This document shows positions 42,531-54,809 of a DNA stretch of 64,000 bases, in pieces. Source of the stretch: Diadema setosum (lineage: Eukaryota > Echinodermata > Echinoidea > Diadematoida > Diadematidae); the NCBI RefSeq assembly GCF_964275005.1, contig NC_092704.1, forward strand, positions 5,035,048 to 5,099,047, in the 5' to 3' direction. Numbering within the stretch: position 1 is the first letter of the stretch; each line of letters begins with the position of its first letter. The notes under the pieces were generated by a model, which worked only from the letters and a program-made list of their open reading frames with translations, had not been told where the DNA came from and made no database searches. The position numbers were made by a program, and so were the translations under genes.

Positions 42531-44262
42531 GTACAGTTTATAGCTGTATACAGTACCTTATACTAGTAACCGTGCGTACGCTGCTTGAAAGGGCATTCAC
42601 ATCACGTGACCACCCGATATCTGAGCTTGGCCTGGCGTGAAAGATTGTGTACGGTGTGGACATGCTGGATATGATGATCAATTTCGGTAAGTTTCATTAC
42701 GTACATTTGAATATATAGAGCATCAGATGTAGAGTAAATATTGAAGAGTATACTCGATGAGTTTGAGGTGACAAAAATGATCGTAAGTATCAAAAGTCAA
42801 AGCTATCGTGTACGATTACGTCGCCTCTCCTAGTGATTGGTGGTCGCGCGCGTACAGCCCTGTCGCGACGTACCATGTACAGCGACTGGGCTGTGTATAG
42901 TTAGCATGATGACTGATGTTTAACAGGCCCATCGTGAGGGGCAAGACTTCCATGATGTTGATGTGGTAACTTTACATTCACCTTGTCCTTACACTGAAAT
43001 AAAAAAAAAAAAAAAATAAGTTGAAATAATATTTAGTCATAAAACACATTCATATCTAAATTAGATTCTATCTAATCTAGAACCCGGCCCTATCATACTT
43101 CAGTAAAATACTAATCATTTATTGGCTATTGCCTAACGATAAATGTACATGTACATACTACATTGTATTGTAGTGGGATTTGGTTTGGGGGATGGTCGGC
43201 TTTGACTTCCCCTCCTATTTGCTGTACCTCACGACCTTAACCAGACCCGGACTGTCACTTTAACCTGGGGGTCACCTGACTGACACAGCCAACTCTATGA
43301 CCCGCATGACCTTGACTCATAGCTTGGCCTTGATGACTTGGACTGGAACTTCACGGACGGAAACCTCACGAACCTCATGAAGATCCCGTGAAATCAAGCG
43401 CATCAGGCCGATGGCGTAGTCGATAAGTATGTTACGGTGTGAAGTGGACACTAGGCCTAGACTACTCCCACTTTAGTATTATACAATGAAAATTTACTCA
43501 CCAACTTTATTTCAGGTAGGTGGGACTAACATTACGTTGCTAGCGATTGATCCTAGACTTTTGTGCGCGCACTTTACAGCCATTTGATTGTCGTGATCAA
43601 GTTTATGCGATAATGCCACTTCCGTTCCCTTCCGAATTAAGCTCCTGGTGGACAGTAGTTATAAAAAAAAAAAGATGAATTCTGATGTTAACGGCATACC
43701 CAGATTCTAATTCTAATTGCTAGCGAAACGAAGACAAAGCTGATGCGATTGATGGATCGTGTGTACTTATACAGCATGCTGTGTACGTGTAGTAGGCGCA
43801 AGGCATTCGCACCAGCGACACTATGGCTGGCCATCTCTGCCATTAACGCCATCTAATCTAGTGTACGTACCAAAAGAGTATAGGAGCTCCTCTTCTTTTC
43901 TTCCACCCCCCCCCCCCCTTTTTTTTCTCTCTCTTTTTTTTTTTGAGGGTGTGCGGATGGGGGATGGCAGTTTAGTACAGTGTAACCTACGGGTAAAGGC
44001 TATAATGCGATTATTCAAAAATTATCATTGTCTTCATTTTCATTCACCACCTTTTTTCAGTATTAGACTATTATCATGATACTTATCATTATCCTCAACC
44101 TTGGGGGGGGGGGGGTGTGAAGGGGGTCATACTCCCCCATCCTCCCCTTAATCTGATATTGCTATATACACTTAAAGATGGGTTTACTGCGAATCAACAG
44201 TATATGATAATACATAGATGGCTATATGTACCATTCTCTAGGCGGCCCGGAATTGGAATCAC
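42531..44262. other. Intergenic, no gene recognised
   Basis: Lies upstream of the promoter-like region. CpGs are more frequent than average to about 42900. Includes an A run at about 43002, a C/T-rich run at 43906-43944 and a G run at 44104. The open frames at 43759-44079 run through low-complexity sequence. Confidence 0.4.
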
Positions 44263-44264
44263 TA

Positions 44265-45827
44265 CAGCGTGTCCCAGAAACAACGAAACCGAGTTTCCTT
44301 GCAATTTTTACTATCGAAATCATAATTTTCTTTTTGAGATATACATCAATGGAAAGATAAACTTTTCTTCTTTCATTTGATGTACATCTTAATGTCCATC
44401 GTTCATGCATGACTGAGTTAGAACGACGAACAGTGGTGCTATTAAGATTTCATTTGCACTCGCAAATGGTGACTTTGAGTGACTTTTCGGACTTTTAACG
44501 TTACGTTTTCGATCAACAAAGTTCATAACCAAAATATCAATGTTTTCTTCTTTCTAATGAGTTCTTATGCGTCAAATATGAATAAAGCATGCTTGAGAAA
44601 AATGGGCATGAAAACATGCTCCATTTCTACCGATTCTACGGACAGTCGAAAAACGAGCATTCAGCTCTCCCGATTTAGCATTAGACAATGGGCTCACCTG
44701 CGCAAATGAAAACAATGGCAGTGTAACAGTGAATGTTGTTCTGGCGAGGGGGAGGTATTTACAGAGAATGCTGTGTGAGACGGAAAGCCCTTTGTTGTCA
44801 TTTATTTAGAATAAGCTATGAGACTTAATCAATAATTGAAGACTAATACCGTGTGTATTCTCAGGCTGCATGTAGTCCATTGGCTATGGGAAATCAACGT
44901 TACAACAATGGTATACTGTACACATTTTGATGATGTGCATACATCAATCTTATCTCACTGTTTTCATTCCTCTCTTATTTTCCTCACTCGTGGTTCATCC
45001 TTCTTCACTGACAGGGTTTTTAAGTTTTTTAAGGGGGAGGTGAAGCAGAAAGAGAGGTACATCACTTTATCTATCACTGAACTTGCGCTTCTAACATTTC
45101 AAAAGTACAAGTGCAGGGCACAAAGTCATCTTCTGGGTTGTTGTTGGTGGGTTTTTTTTTTTTTTGGGGGGGGGGGGGGCTCGGAAGGATTTTTCGGTCG
45201 GTTACTCCCCTCCCCTACAACATTCCGCTGATGAACACCCTTTGCTCTGTGGTTTGTTTTATGGTCAGGCAAGCTCACGATCATGTGCTAATTTACGACC
45301 CTATTCCAAACTGTCTGTAACATTCCCTTTTACCCCCACCCTCCATGATTGTGTAAATTCATTGAAGCATGAAGGCCATTGTTATCTGCCAAGTCAGGAA
45401 AGTGCTGGGAAAGCTAACTGGCTCCTTATTTATTATCCATCTTTCTGGGTAAAATGGAAGCATATAACATTATTTTCAAATGAAGTTTTCTCGAGCAGGC
45501 GTAGATCATTTTTTACGCATGAGATGTCATATAAAAGGAAAAGAATGGATATTAAGGCTATGATTTTATTTTTTTGCAAATGATTGCCGAAACAGCCTGA
45601 AAAACTCATTGAAAGTTTGCCACTTGCTCGTGCAACTGAAAATTTAGTAGCATTACTGTCTATTGTTCTAACTCAGTCATGCATGAATTATGAACAATGA
45701 GTTGTGCATCAAATGAAAGAAGAGATGTATACCTTTCCATTCATGCACATCTCATTAAGCAAATATATGATTATGATCGCAAAGAATTGCATTGAAACTC
45801 GGTTTCGTTTTTTTCTGGGACACGCTG
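44265..45827. mobile_element. 1.56-kb element with long inverted termini, mariner-like ends
   Basis: CAGCGTGTCCCAGAAA at the left and TTTCTGGGACACGCTG at the right, with TA at 44263-44264 and 45828-45829. Pairing continues for about 180 bp (ACGAAACCGAGTTTC; CTTCTTTCATTTGATG; ATGCATGACTGAGTTAGAAC). The interior is non-coding with a T/G run at about 45150-45180. Confidence 0.8.
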
Positions 45828-45838
45828 TATAGGGCCTA

Positions 45839-46368
45839 CAGTGCACTCCCGTTATAACGAAATGCTAGGGACTGGCAGTTTTCTTTCATTATAACGAAAT
45901 TTCGTTGTAACCGAACAATATAACGAAAACAAGGGAGCCACGCATAAATCATAATTCTGTTTGATGGGTACTCGTCGCACACTGAAAAGCTATGTGAACA
46001 TTAAAACAAATACAATGTAGTTATTCAATTTCAGATTATTGTATTACAATAACGCAAGTTCCCCTCGGAAACTGGGCGTGACACACCAAGCCAGCATACA
46101 GTGATGTGACGCGTTCCTCGCGCAGAGACGCTAAGAATGCTTGCTCCAGCCACTACGTATTTTCGAAAGTGATCCTCATTTCGTTATTACGAAGCACATT
46201 TCTTTTGTTTATCTTTGTCAGTGGCGCTCGGAAAAAACTTCAATCGTTATAACAAAAAAATCAATATGACCGTGTTCGTTATAAGTGAATTGTACCATAG
46301 ACTTTAATGGCGATAATTTTGGGACCAGAAGGTTTTTCAACCGTGTTCGTTGCAACGGGAGTGCACTT
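45839..46368. mobile_element. 530-bp pogo/Tigger-like MITE (TTATAACG family)
   Basis: CAGTGCACTCCCGTTATAAC at the left; the right end is inverted (CAACGGGAGTGCACTT, last base changed). TA at 45837-45838 and 46369-46370. Several TATAACGAAAT-type blocks near both ends. Only 11 bp separate it from the preceding element. Confidence 0.82.
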
Positions 46369-46370
46369 TA

Positions 46371-46785
46371 GACACAATTTTTCCCAACCCCCCCCCCCCA
46401 AAGAAAATGTTCGCAACTGTTTTAAGAAGTGAACGATCAGGGGCGCTCCCTCCATTTATCCATTTTATACTTGAGATCTAAGGCTTTTTGTAAAATGAGC
46501 TGCAACGATCATTTCATCACTCATAAACATCGTACTAAAAAGTCAGTATAAGTCCATTAACTTTATTGTCATTATTTTTTTTTTTCATAAGAAAAATTTT
46601 TGTCACTTGCTTTATTCATTAGGTGCGGAGGGAAGTGTTTTTGATACAGTGTGTTTGTTGAAGCTCCTGTCTCCCCTTTGAATGCTTTGACAAAAGACAT
46701 TTGACAGACGCAAGCAAAATGCTTTGCCTTTGTCCATATTTCGCAAAGTACAGATTTGTGATGCAAGTGATGCATGTGATATCTA
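46371..46785. other. Non-coding
   Basis: A C run at 46389-46399 and a T run at 46575; nothing else recognised. Confidence 0.4.
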
Positions 46786-48137
46786 CACTCAGCAAAAAAA
46801 GTAAACACTTTTACCAGTTAATATTTTTTCATAGAAGATTTTGCTCAAAATCAATGTGTCATATACCATACCAAAAATTATCTAATCGGCTATCAACCTA
46901 GTAGGAGTATACAAAGGGACATTTTACGCATGAGTGACCTCCAAGGCAGAAAAGTAAAAAATTGCAGAATTGGATGTATTGAAATTCATTTGCAAATGCC
47001 CTCCAAGATAGCAATGATAACAGAAGACCAGTTTAACACAATGAGAGACACGAATTAAACAGCAGAAATCAGTTTTCGTTCATTTGTTTTCCTTTATGAT
47101 ATATTCAAAACAGAATTAAACATAGTGGGGAAACTGAAAGCTGAACATATGCATTTTCCATCAATTCAAACTTTAAATGACATAAAGAGTAAGCCGCAAA
47201 GGTAAAAAAATCGACAGAATTTCTTCATTTTACCTTTTAATTAAAGAATTTAGTAATGCATGAGAGAAATTCAAAAACCAAATATTATTTCAAAATTTCT
47301 CAATTTTGAAAAAACGTTTCAAAATTAAGTTTCTTTGTTACCACATTTGTTTCTCTTATGTCTTTTGACTGCGGATTTGACAGAAGATTTTCCTCCATTA
47401 CTTTTTATCTTTTTTATCTTTGGAGGGTTATAGAGACATTAAAGAGATCATGGGTTGATTTGTGCAGATTCCATTTGCATTTCTATTGTGTTGAATTTGT
47501 CTTTTGTTCTCATTATTCCATGGAAGAGCAATTACGCTTGAATATTAACCTGTCCATTTTATGATTTTTCATTTGTGCCTTTGGAAGAGAAAAACGAACG
47601 TGGTCACTCATGCGTAAAGTTAAAGGGATCGAACAGTTCTGGTTGAGACCTAATTTCAGGTTTCTAAAATTTTTTGGTGAGATAATGACAAACCTCTTAT
47701 GAAATATGTAAGATCATGTAATTCTATGTGGAATTCAACTTTTATTTGATGAAAATTCTTTTTGAAATGGCTGAGATATCAAAAAAGAGCGACTCTAATG
47801 AAGTGTGGGACCCACACTTTATTACGATCGCATTGTTTTACTTTCTTTTTGGATGTTTCAGTTATTCCAAACCCGATTTTCAGCAAATAAACTTTGAATT
47901 CCTCTTAAAATGGTATGCTATGTACTATATCAACAGTGTTTTCCTGGTATCTCGCAAAAAGTTGAAAGCCCTATTCTCATCTCCACCAATATTGTACAAT
48001 CCCTTTAACTTTTCATTAATTTGCTAGATTGATAGCTAATTTAAATATCTTTAACATGGTACATAAAGCACTATTTTAGCCAGATAGTCTATGAGAAAGA
48101 TGACCTTGAAAAAGTGTTTACTTTCTTTGTTTGTGTG
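46786..48137. mobile_element. 1.35-kb TA-flanked element with AAAGTAAACACTTTT ends
   Basis: AAAAAAAGTAAACACTTTT at the left is inverted at the right (AAAAGTGTTTACTTTCTTTG); TA at 46784-46785 and 48138-48139. An inner pair TTTTACGCATGAGTGACC and GGTCACTCATGCGTAAA is inverted. Resembles Tc1/mariner foldback elements. Interrupted by 47624-48004. Confidence 0.7.
47624..48004. mobile_element. 381-bp palindromic TTAA MITE
   Basis: TTAA at 47620-47623 and 48005-48008. Ends AGGGATCGAACAGTTC and TTGTACAATCCCT; middle arms TTTTTGAAATGGCTGAGATA and its degraded inverse. Same family as 33386-33770. Confidence 0.8.
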
Positions 48138-48772
48138 TATAATCCACAGCACGTCTGTACATGCCCTTTGTTAACATTATCAACATCTGATATCTACATT
48201 ATACGTGACATTAGGTTTAATAGTAAACTATACATTGTTGTCATTGTTTCTAATATCATTATTGTTATCATAATTATTGTGATCATCATTATTATTGTTA
48301 CTGTCATTGTTATGATTAGCATTACTGCTCTAATTCCTATTCTTCTTATCATCTTAATGTGTTAATACTCGTTATTACGATAACCAGTTTAGGATATGGA
48401 GTGCAGCGCGTTCCCATCTGATGTTTCTCCTCGCATGCAGGTGGAAAAGACACGCTATTATAATAATGAGTTATACATTTGCAATTTTTCGTCACTGTGA
48501 GCATGCTCAGTATGGGTGTGACGTACCTAGCTTTGCCACTGCACCTTTAACATTAATAAAAGAATTCAAGGAACAAGAAAAATCCGACAGTTTCCTGACG
48601 CAAGAAATCGCTAAATAATTTGATATAAAGAATCTTAATAAACAGTCTGCAAAATTCAACATATGATGATCATTCAAAATGGCATTGATAATGGTATACT
48701 GAATAGGGCTGTTCATCAATCCCAAAGTCCATTATTGCAAAGACGGTAGTTAGGGTCTCTTGGTAAACACCT
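48138..48772. other. Non-coding with ATT/ATC-rich simple sequence
   Basis: Trinucleotide-rich stretch at about 48235-48365. Open frames here reflect that composition. Nothing else recognised. Confidence 0.45.
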
Positions 48773-48776
48773 TTAA

Positions 48777-49753
48777 CCCTATTAAGCCCATGCAAGCTAT
48801 TTTGACCCCTCGCAGGCCCAAGGGGGGGGCACATTGTGCCCCCTATATAACTTTTTTATTATTTGATGTATCATCGTCATATTTGGCACATGGGTAGAGT
48901 AAGTCATACTCTACATGACCGTACATTTTAATTTTCTCAAGGTCACCCATGGAGGGCGCTACTTACCAAAATATAAAAAAATACATAAGAAATATGCTAA
49001 AAACATGACTTTTCTGTATAATTTCTTTATCCCCATTATATATGTCTTATTGTGGACCAGTCATTTTCATATCTGCCACAAATGATAAGCAAGTGGAATC
49101 TTATCATTTGTTAGGGTTGAAATTTCTCAAGGTCACCACATGGGGGCGCTATTCATATCAACACAAAGAAATACATTATGAGACCTGAGATGAAATGTTT
49201 GGGATGGGTACATGCATAGTTATGACATTTCTTATTTGTATATAAATAGTGGAATTTTGAGATTGCAAATTGATAATATGATAAACTAATGATATTAGAG
49301 GCATAACGTTGGTGAAGGAATCAAAATAACACAAAATAGAAGGGCAATCTTTAGAAAATATAACTGTTTTCAATTATCTCGATTTATTATATCTATTGTT
49401 TTATGATTTTGTCACATAAAAACAAAGGAAATAATAAGAAAAACTTTCCAGGACCATAATTGCTTCAAATTTTGCTCCTTCAACAAATTTCAACCAAGAA
49501 ACAGCCATTTCATACACTGTAATGGGAACAGAAAAAAGATGCAAAATCTGACTGACATGGTTGTCAGTTTACGGTTGCCATGGCAACCTTCGACATCAAA
49601 TATAGCTAAACTATATACCAAAATTTTTGCAATAAGAGTTTAGGAAAAGTCACCAAATTTGGTTGAAATCGGATAAAGGGCGAAGGAGTGGCAAATGAAA
49701 ATCTGGTAGGGGGGCACAATGTGCCCCCCCCCCCCCCCTTGGGCTTTATATGG
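48777..49753. mobile_element. 977-bp TTAA-flanked element
   Basis: TTAA at 48773-48776 and 49754-49757. The left reads CCCTATTAAGCCCATGC; the right reads CCATATAAAGCCCAAGG on the reverse strand. Both ends carry the palindrome GGCACATTGTGCC next to a G or C run. Interior AAGGTCACC(C/A)CATGG blocks repeat. No protein. Confidence 0.75.
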
Positions 49754-49757
49754 TTAA

Positions 49758-50156
49758 AAGTATAGTGTCAGTACGAAAGTTTACACTGCTAGGCTGCTCC
49801 ATTCTATTTTCAACGTGGGAATTAAAAGTAAAGATGTTTACTTGCCTACGGCTCTAGTACTGATTGAAAAAGCAGACATAAAAGAAACCCCTTTATCCAA
49901 AACAAAAAGAAAAAAGAAGAAAAATCGTCTTTGTCCTCGTGAAAAGCGCAAGTTTGGAGGGTGTCAAAAGACGACTTCACTAATATTTACGTCCCGCCCA
50001 GTCCTTCTCGGGTCATCGATTTCTATGTCAAGGAGCCAAGAATCATGTCCTTTGACTCATGCATCAGTTTTTGCCTCCGTTCTAGACGCAGACCATCAAC
50101 CTCTTTGGAAATCTCAAAATTCTCAAAACAAAAATGTTGTTTTCTACAAATAAAAC
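49758..50156. other. Non-coding
   Basis: No gene or repeat end recognised; A/G-rich run at about 49900-49922. Confidence 0.4.
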
Positions 50157-50460
50157 TAGAAATGTTGCTATGGCGACTGGTATGCCTCCGTCATAATGCA
50201 CGATTCTCCTAATAGGTCTAGATAGTGCATGTGGACAATATGTGATTACTTTTTCAAAAAATTGGCAAAATATAAAAATGACAAGTTTGTCACAAAAATG
50301 TGTTGAATGTTCACCTTCCTTGACCTACAATTGTAGGTTTAATTGGAAATGATGATAATGAATATTATAGGAGAGCATGTATTTGGGACTTAAGGACGTT
50401 AACTTGACTTTGACCCATTCATACGTTTATGCATTGAGTAATTTTCAAGGTATGGAGAAC

Positions 50461-51776
50461 TAGAAATGTCGCTTTGGCGACTGATGCCTCCGCCATAATG
50501 CATAATTATTCTCCCAATAGGTGTAAATAGTACAATGTCTTCACAATGTGTGATGACAGTTTCACATAATTGACAAAATATTGAAATGACAGGTGTGTCA
50601 GAAATATCTTGAATGTTCACTTTCCTTGAACTGGGTTTACTATAATTGTCTAAGAGTGCAGGTACACATATTTGGGGGAATTGAGAATTTTTACTTGACT
50701 TCTGACGGACCCTTTTACATGTATAAGTTTATGCATTGAGTAATTTCCAAGGTATGAAGAAAGTGTAATTACAGTACAAAATAGATTTTTTTTTTTTGTG
50801 AGGGGGCATTGAAACCTGGCCTTTGACCCTTAACCTTTGAGCTTTGACCTTCTGGCTGGAAATTTCCCAGAGAATCTCCATTAGGTAACGCATGTATGAT
50901 TAAGTTTTAAAACTAATAATGCAAGCATATATACTTTATAGTATATGAGGGAAATAGTAAAATTTTGAGGAGTTGACCTTGACCTTTGACCCCCTGACTA
51001 CTGACCCATGACCCCTAAATTCCCTAAATAATCCCTGCCAGTTAGTACATGTGTATGTACCAAGTTTCATGAAGACACATTGAACCATGTGTGAGAAAAA
51101 GTGTATAACAATTTTTCACCCAACCTTTGACCCCTTGACCTTTGACCTTATGACATGAAACTCTCTCTGGAGAATCTTTACGCAGTGGTACATGTCTACA
51201 CCAAGTTTCAAGAAAATACATTTGGGCATTGCATAGATATGGGGAAATTTTTTTAGCATTTGACCTTGACCTTTTGACCTTTGACCTTTTGCCAATGTCA
51301 CTGAAATATACTCAACTAATTGCCCCATCATACATCATCCTTGGACCAAGTTTGGTGAAAGCTGCTTCATCCAGTTTTGAGTTATCACGTAAACAGATAA
51401 GTTTTAATTTGACCTTGATCTTTGACCTTTGACCTCCGTCCGATTTCGCTAAAAAACTTTTAAATTTATTGTCCCATCATACATCATCCTCCGACAAAGT
51501 TTGGTGAAATTTGCTCAATCCAGTCTTGAGTTATCGCGTAAACGGATGGTTTCATGATTTGACCTTGACCCTTGACCTTTGGCCGATTTCACCAAAAATC
51601 TATTGAAGTAATTGTCCTATCATACTTTATACTTGGACCAAGTTTGGTAAAATTCCAGTTAATATTACTCAAGTTATCGCGTAAACGAAAGCGGTTGGAC
51701 GTACGGACGTACGGACGGACGGATCGACAACCCGAAAACATAATGCCTCCGGCACCACTTTGTGGCGGAGGCATAA
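50461..51776 (-). mobile_element. Helitron2-like element (inner copy)
   Basis: Reverse-strand start TTATGCCTCCGCCACAAAG. Near the end, GGCGGAGGCAT is followed by GTCGC-CAAA-GCGAC and ATTTCTAG. The body contains repeats of CATCATACATCATCC, AAGTTTGGTGAAA and GAGTTATCGCGTAAAC, and a CGGACGTACGGACGG run at about 51700. Confidence 0.62.
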
Positions 51777-52081
51777 AAAGTGCAATTTGAAAAGTAAATT
51801 GTTACCATTTTCATCTGGCCTTTGACCCTAAAATTCATAAGGTAACCACCGCGTCAGGCAGAACATGCATAAATATGTACGTTTCAAGATAACTTGAGCC
51901 ACTTCCAAGATATGGAGGAAAAACTTAGTTCAGCACTTTCACTTGATCTTTGACCTTTTGACCTTTGAGGCAAATACAAAAGAAGACAAAACTTTCCAGA
52001 GAATCTCTATAAGGTTATACATGCTTACACCAAGTGCAAAAAAAAAGCATAATAATCCTGCTGGCATTGCATAAACATGAG

Positions 52082-52153
52082 CAGTGGTGGATGCAGGGAG
52101 GACTGCAACCGGCGCACGCGCCCCTCTTTACGGAATTCCTGGATCCGCCCCTG
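52082..52153. mobile_element. 72-bp MITE, CAGGGGCGGATCCAGG type
   Basis: CAGTGGTGGATGCAGGG at the left; the right end reads CAGGGGCGGATCCAGG on the reverse strand. ATGAG is duplicated at 52077-52081 and 52154-52158. Ends resemble hAT MITEs, though that superfamily usually makes 8-bp duplications. Confidence 0.7.
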
Positions 52154-52655
52154 ATGAGGGAAATAGTAAAATTTTGACCCCTGACCTTTGACCCCATGAA
52201 CACTAAATTATCTAGATAATAACTGCCACTCAGTATATGTATATTATACTATGCTCCATGAAGATACCTTGAATTTCAAAGGTACAGAGAAAAAAGGTGA
52301 AGTGTTGATATTTGTACTTGACCTTTCACCTTTCACCTCATGACCCAAACTTTCACTAGAGAATCTTAGTCGGGTAATACATGTATCTACTAAGTTTAAA
52401 GAAAATATCTTCAGGCATTGCATAGATATGATGGAAATAGTGAAATTTTGTGTATTTGACCTTGACCTTTTGACCTTTGACCTTGAGCATGTGTACCCAA
52501 AAGTTGATAGGCACAACTTCACCCCCTAATACACATACATGCCAAGTTTCATTAGGATACCTCAAAAGGTTTTGATAGTTACCCTGTCCACAAAAATCAT
52601 TACGGACGGACAACCCGAAAACATAATGCCTCCGTCACTTCTTGGCGGAGGCATA

Positions 52656-53710
52656 AAAAAAATGCATGATCGCAAAGACCGTTGAATATAATTACATTGC
52701 ATAACAACAAATCAAAGTTTAAAAAAAAAACAGTATTGTTGCCTTTAATCTATAGATATTTCACAAATAAAAAGACTTCACTTTTCTGCATGTGGCATTT
52801 TTTTTTACCCTTCCATTTTTTAAATCTTGTCTCTTAACTGCTCTTAAATCTTAACTGCTTATGGTGGAGTATTTTCTGCACAATTGGCCGAGATGCATAC
52901 ATGGAAAAGTGCTCTAATTTTTGGTTTTCTGTGACCATCATGTACGTGGCAACTTAATAAGATTTTGCACAAATATAGAGATTTGTTTTGATTAACAATC
53001 ACACAAACTTGTCAGGTCGAAATAGTGCATAATTCTGGGTTATCATGCATTAGTATTTCATATTTACGCTTAGCGCCATCTTGAGATCAAAATTGTACAC
53101 TAGGGCAAATGCCTGTGTATTAGATAACTTTTTAAGCTGTGAAGGAAATATGGTGCATACAGTGTTGCAACAAAAAGTGTATGGACTTAAATGCACATAC
53201 ATTGTATACTATAAAAGAACATTTTCACTTGCTGGGACACTTTTGCAAACTATTTTAGTTCCTTTGTTAGTGGGAACGGGGGTAATGTAAATTTTGTCTG
53301 ACCTCTGAAGCATGTTAATGTTCAGAAATTAATGTACATGTGTAGTAATCTTGAAGTGTATGATACATATCGTTATAAATGACACTAAGATACCAAGTAT
53401 AATTTTCTTGTATTTCCTCATCACTGTCATACACTCTTCTGCTGTCACCCTCTTTTTTCATACCTGTACCTCTCTCTCTTTTTTCAATCTTTTGCATTCA
53501 TTTGCATTCATGCATGCAGTTATTGCACACACACATGCAGAGCTACCATGTCTCACGCATTGTGAGTGAGACTCAAGCATTTAGGATCTGTCTCACAATC
53601 TCACGCATGGCACCCATTTTTCTCACGCATCGGGGGCATAGCTTAAAGGATTAAACTGAGAGCTGCAATTGAAGGCATATTTCCCTTTTGTGTCTCAAAA
53701 TAGTAAAAAA
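52656..53710. other. Non-coding
   Basis: No gene recognised. Contains TCTCACGCAT repeated at 53550-53632 and C/T-rich runs near 53450. Confidence 0.4.
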
Positions 53711-53719
53711 TAGTCACTT

Positions 53720-54420
53720 AAGTATTTCATTTTCATTTCATTTCAATTTATTTTCATATTTTCTCACATGTATCACAATAAAGTATATAAATACGAAAAT
53801 TATACAAAACATAATTTAGATGACACTTCATCGGAATGTACAGAAGTTTGATTTGGTATAAACACAAGGTCTGTATGCATGCGAATTAAACTGTGGTCAT
53901 GATGCGAAGAAAATATGATGGGGCCTGCGTAAAAGCATTAGCTTGTACAGCCGCAGGTCCCGTGAGTAATCAGATTAGGGGAAGTTTAAAATACGGATGT
54001 TTTTTTATAAGACCAAATATAACTGGGAAAGCCGATTAAAACAAACAAAACAAGAAATCAAATTAAACATTTGTCAATAAATAAAAATACAGAAAGGTCA
54101 CAATGTTGCAGCAGTATAACCTACTTAGTAAGGACATTGGTAAACAACAACTGCAGAGATTCAAGGGGTGTGTTGCAGAGTGTAGAAGATGGCGTAACTG
54201 TATGACATAAATACATAAGTAGAAGGTAGAATAATGAGATTTGTCGTGAATGTAAACAATACCGAAAGCTCAGGAGTAACATTCCAGCATGGGTCCTAAA
54301 ACCAAGCATTGCGTGTGACCATAGTAACCGACAGCTGTCACGCGCGAGAATTTCGATAACCGAGTGGAACAATAGGTGCATGAAGAGCGCAACAGGCAGA
54401 CTGATCAAAAATAGTGTTCA
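53720..54420 (-). mobile_element. Probable LINE 3'-end fragment
   Basis: Reverse-strand tail AATTGAAATGAAATG at 53725-53750 resembles the tail of the full LINE. A G/C motif (GGGACCTGCGGCTGTAC and GCAGGCCCC, 53935-53965) occupies the place of the GGGGCCC / GGGTCCCGG motif in the LINE at 54555-54600. No coding part remains. Confidence 0.4.
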
Positions 54421-54809
54421 TGGTTAGGATCCCGTCGGACTAAGGTGGGATAGACAAGAGGTAACATTTCAATTCAATTTCAATTTCGATTTATTCGGCA
54501 ACTGTATGATACAACATAAAAAAGTGCACATTATAAAAGACATAACATTCAAAGGCCGGGACCCCTTGTAAGCAACTAGTGCTTGTTATGGGGCCCCTTT
54601 GCAGCAATCAAACAATCAATAACAAAAATGCAATTAAGCATATATCGAAATTTCTGTCATAAGTAGTAAATTAGAAAATACAGAATTGCGTTACAATATA
54701 CACATAGACATACGCAAGCATACACTCAGTAAAAAATGCAATGCAAGAGATTGGTAAGAGGGTGAAGAAACGAAGATAAAGAAAGAAGAAAAAGTACAGC
54801 TAGTGAAGT

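Larger units (their letters stand above)
50157..52655 (-). mobile_element. Helitron2-like element (outer copy) interrupted by its own kind
   Basis: Left part 50157-50460 and right part 51777-52655 make one element. Reverse-strand start TTATGCCTCCGCCAAGAAG; end hairpin-like CGCCATAGCAACATTTCTAG. The join across the inner copy (AAGGTATGGAGAA to AAAGTGCAATTTG) matches the inner copy's own GGTATGAAGAAAGTGTAATT, which confirms the split. Many GACCTTTGACC runs. Also carries the 72-bp MITE at 52082-52153. Confidence 0.6.

Noticed and set aside
43180-43440. GC-richer stretch that looked exon-like
   Set aside because: Both strands have stops in all frames within short distances and no clear splice pair.
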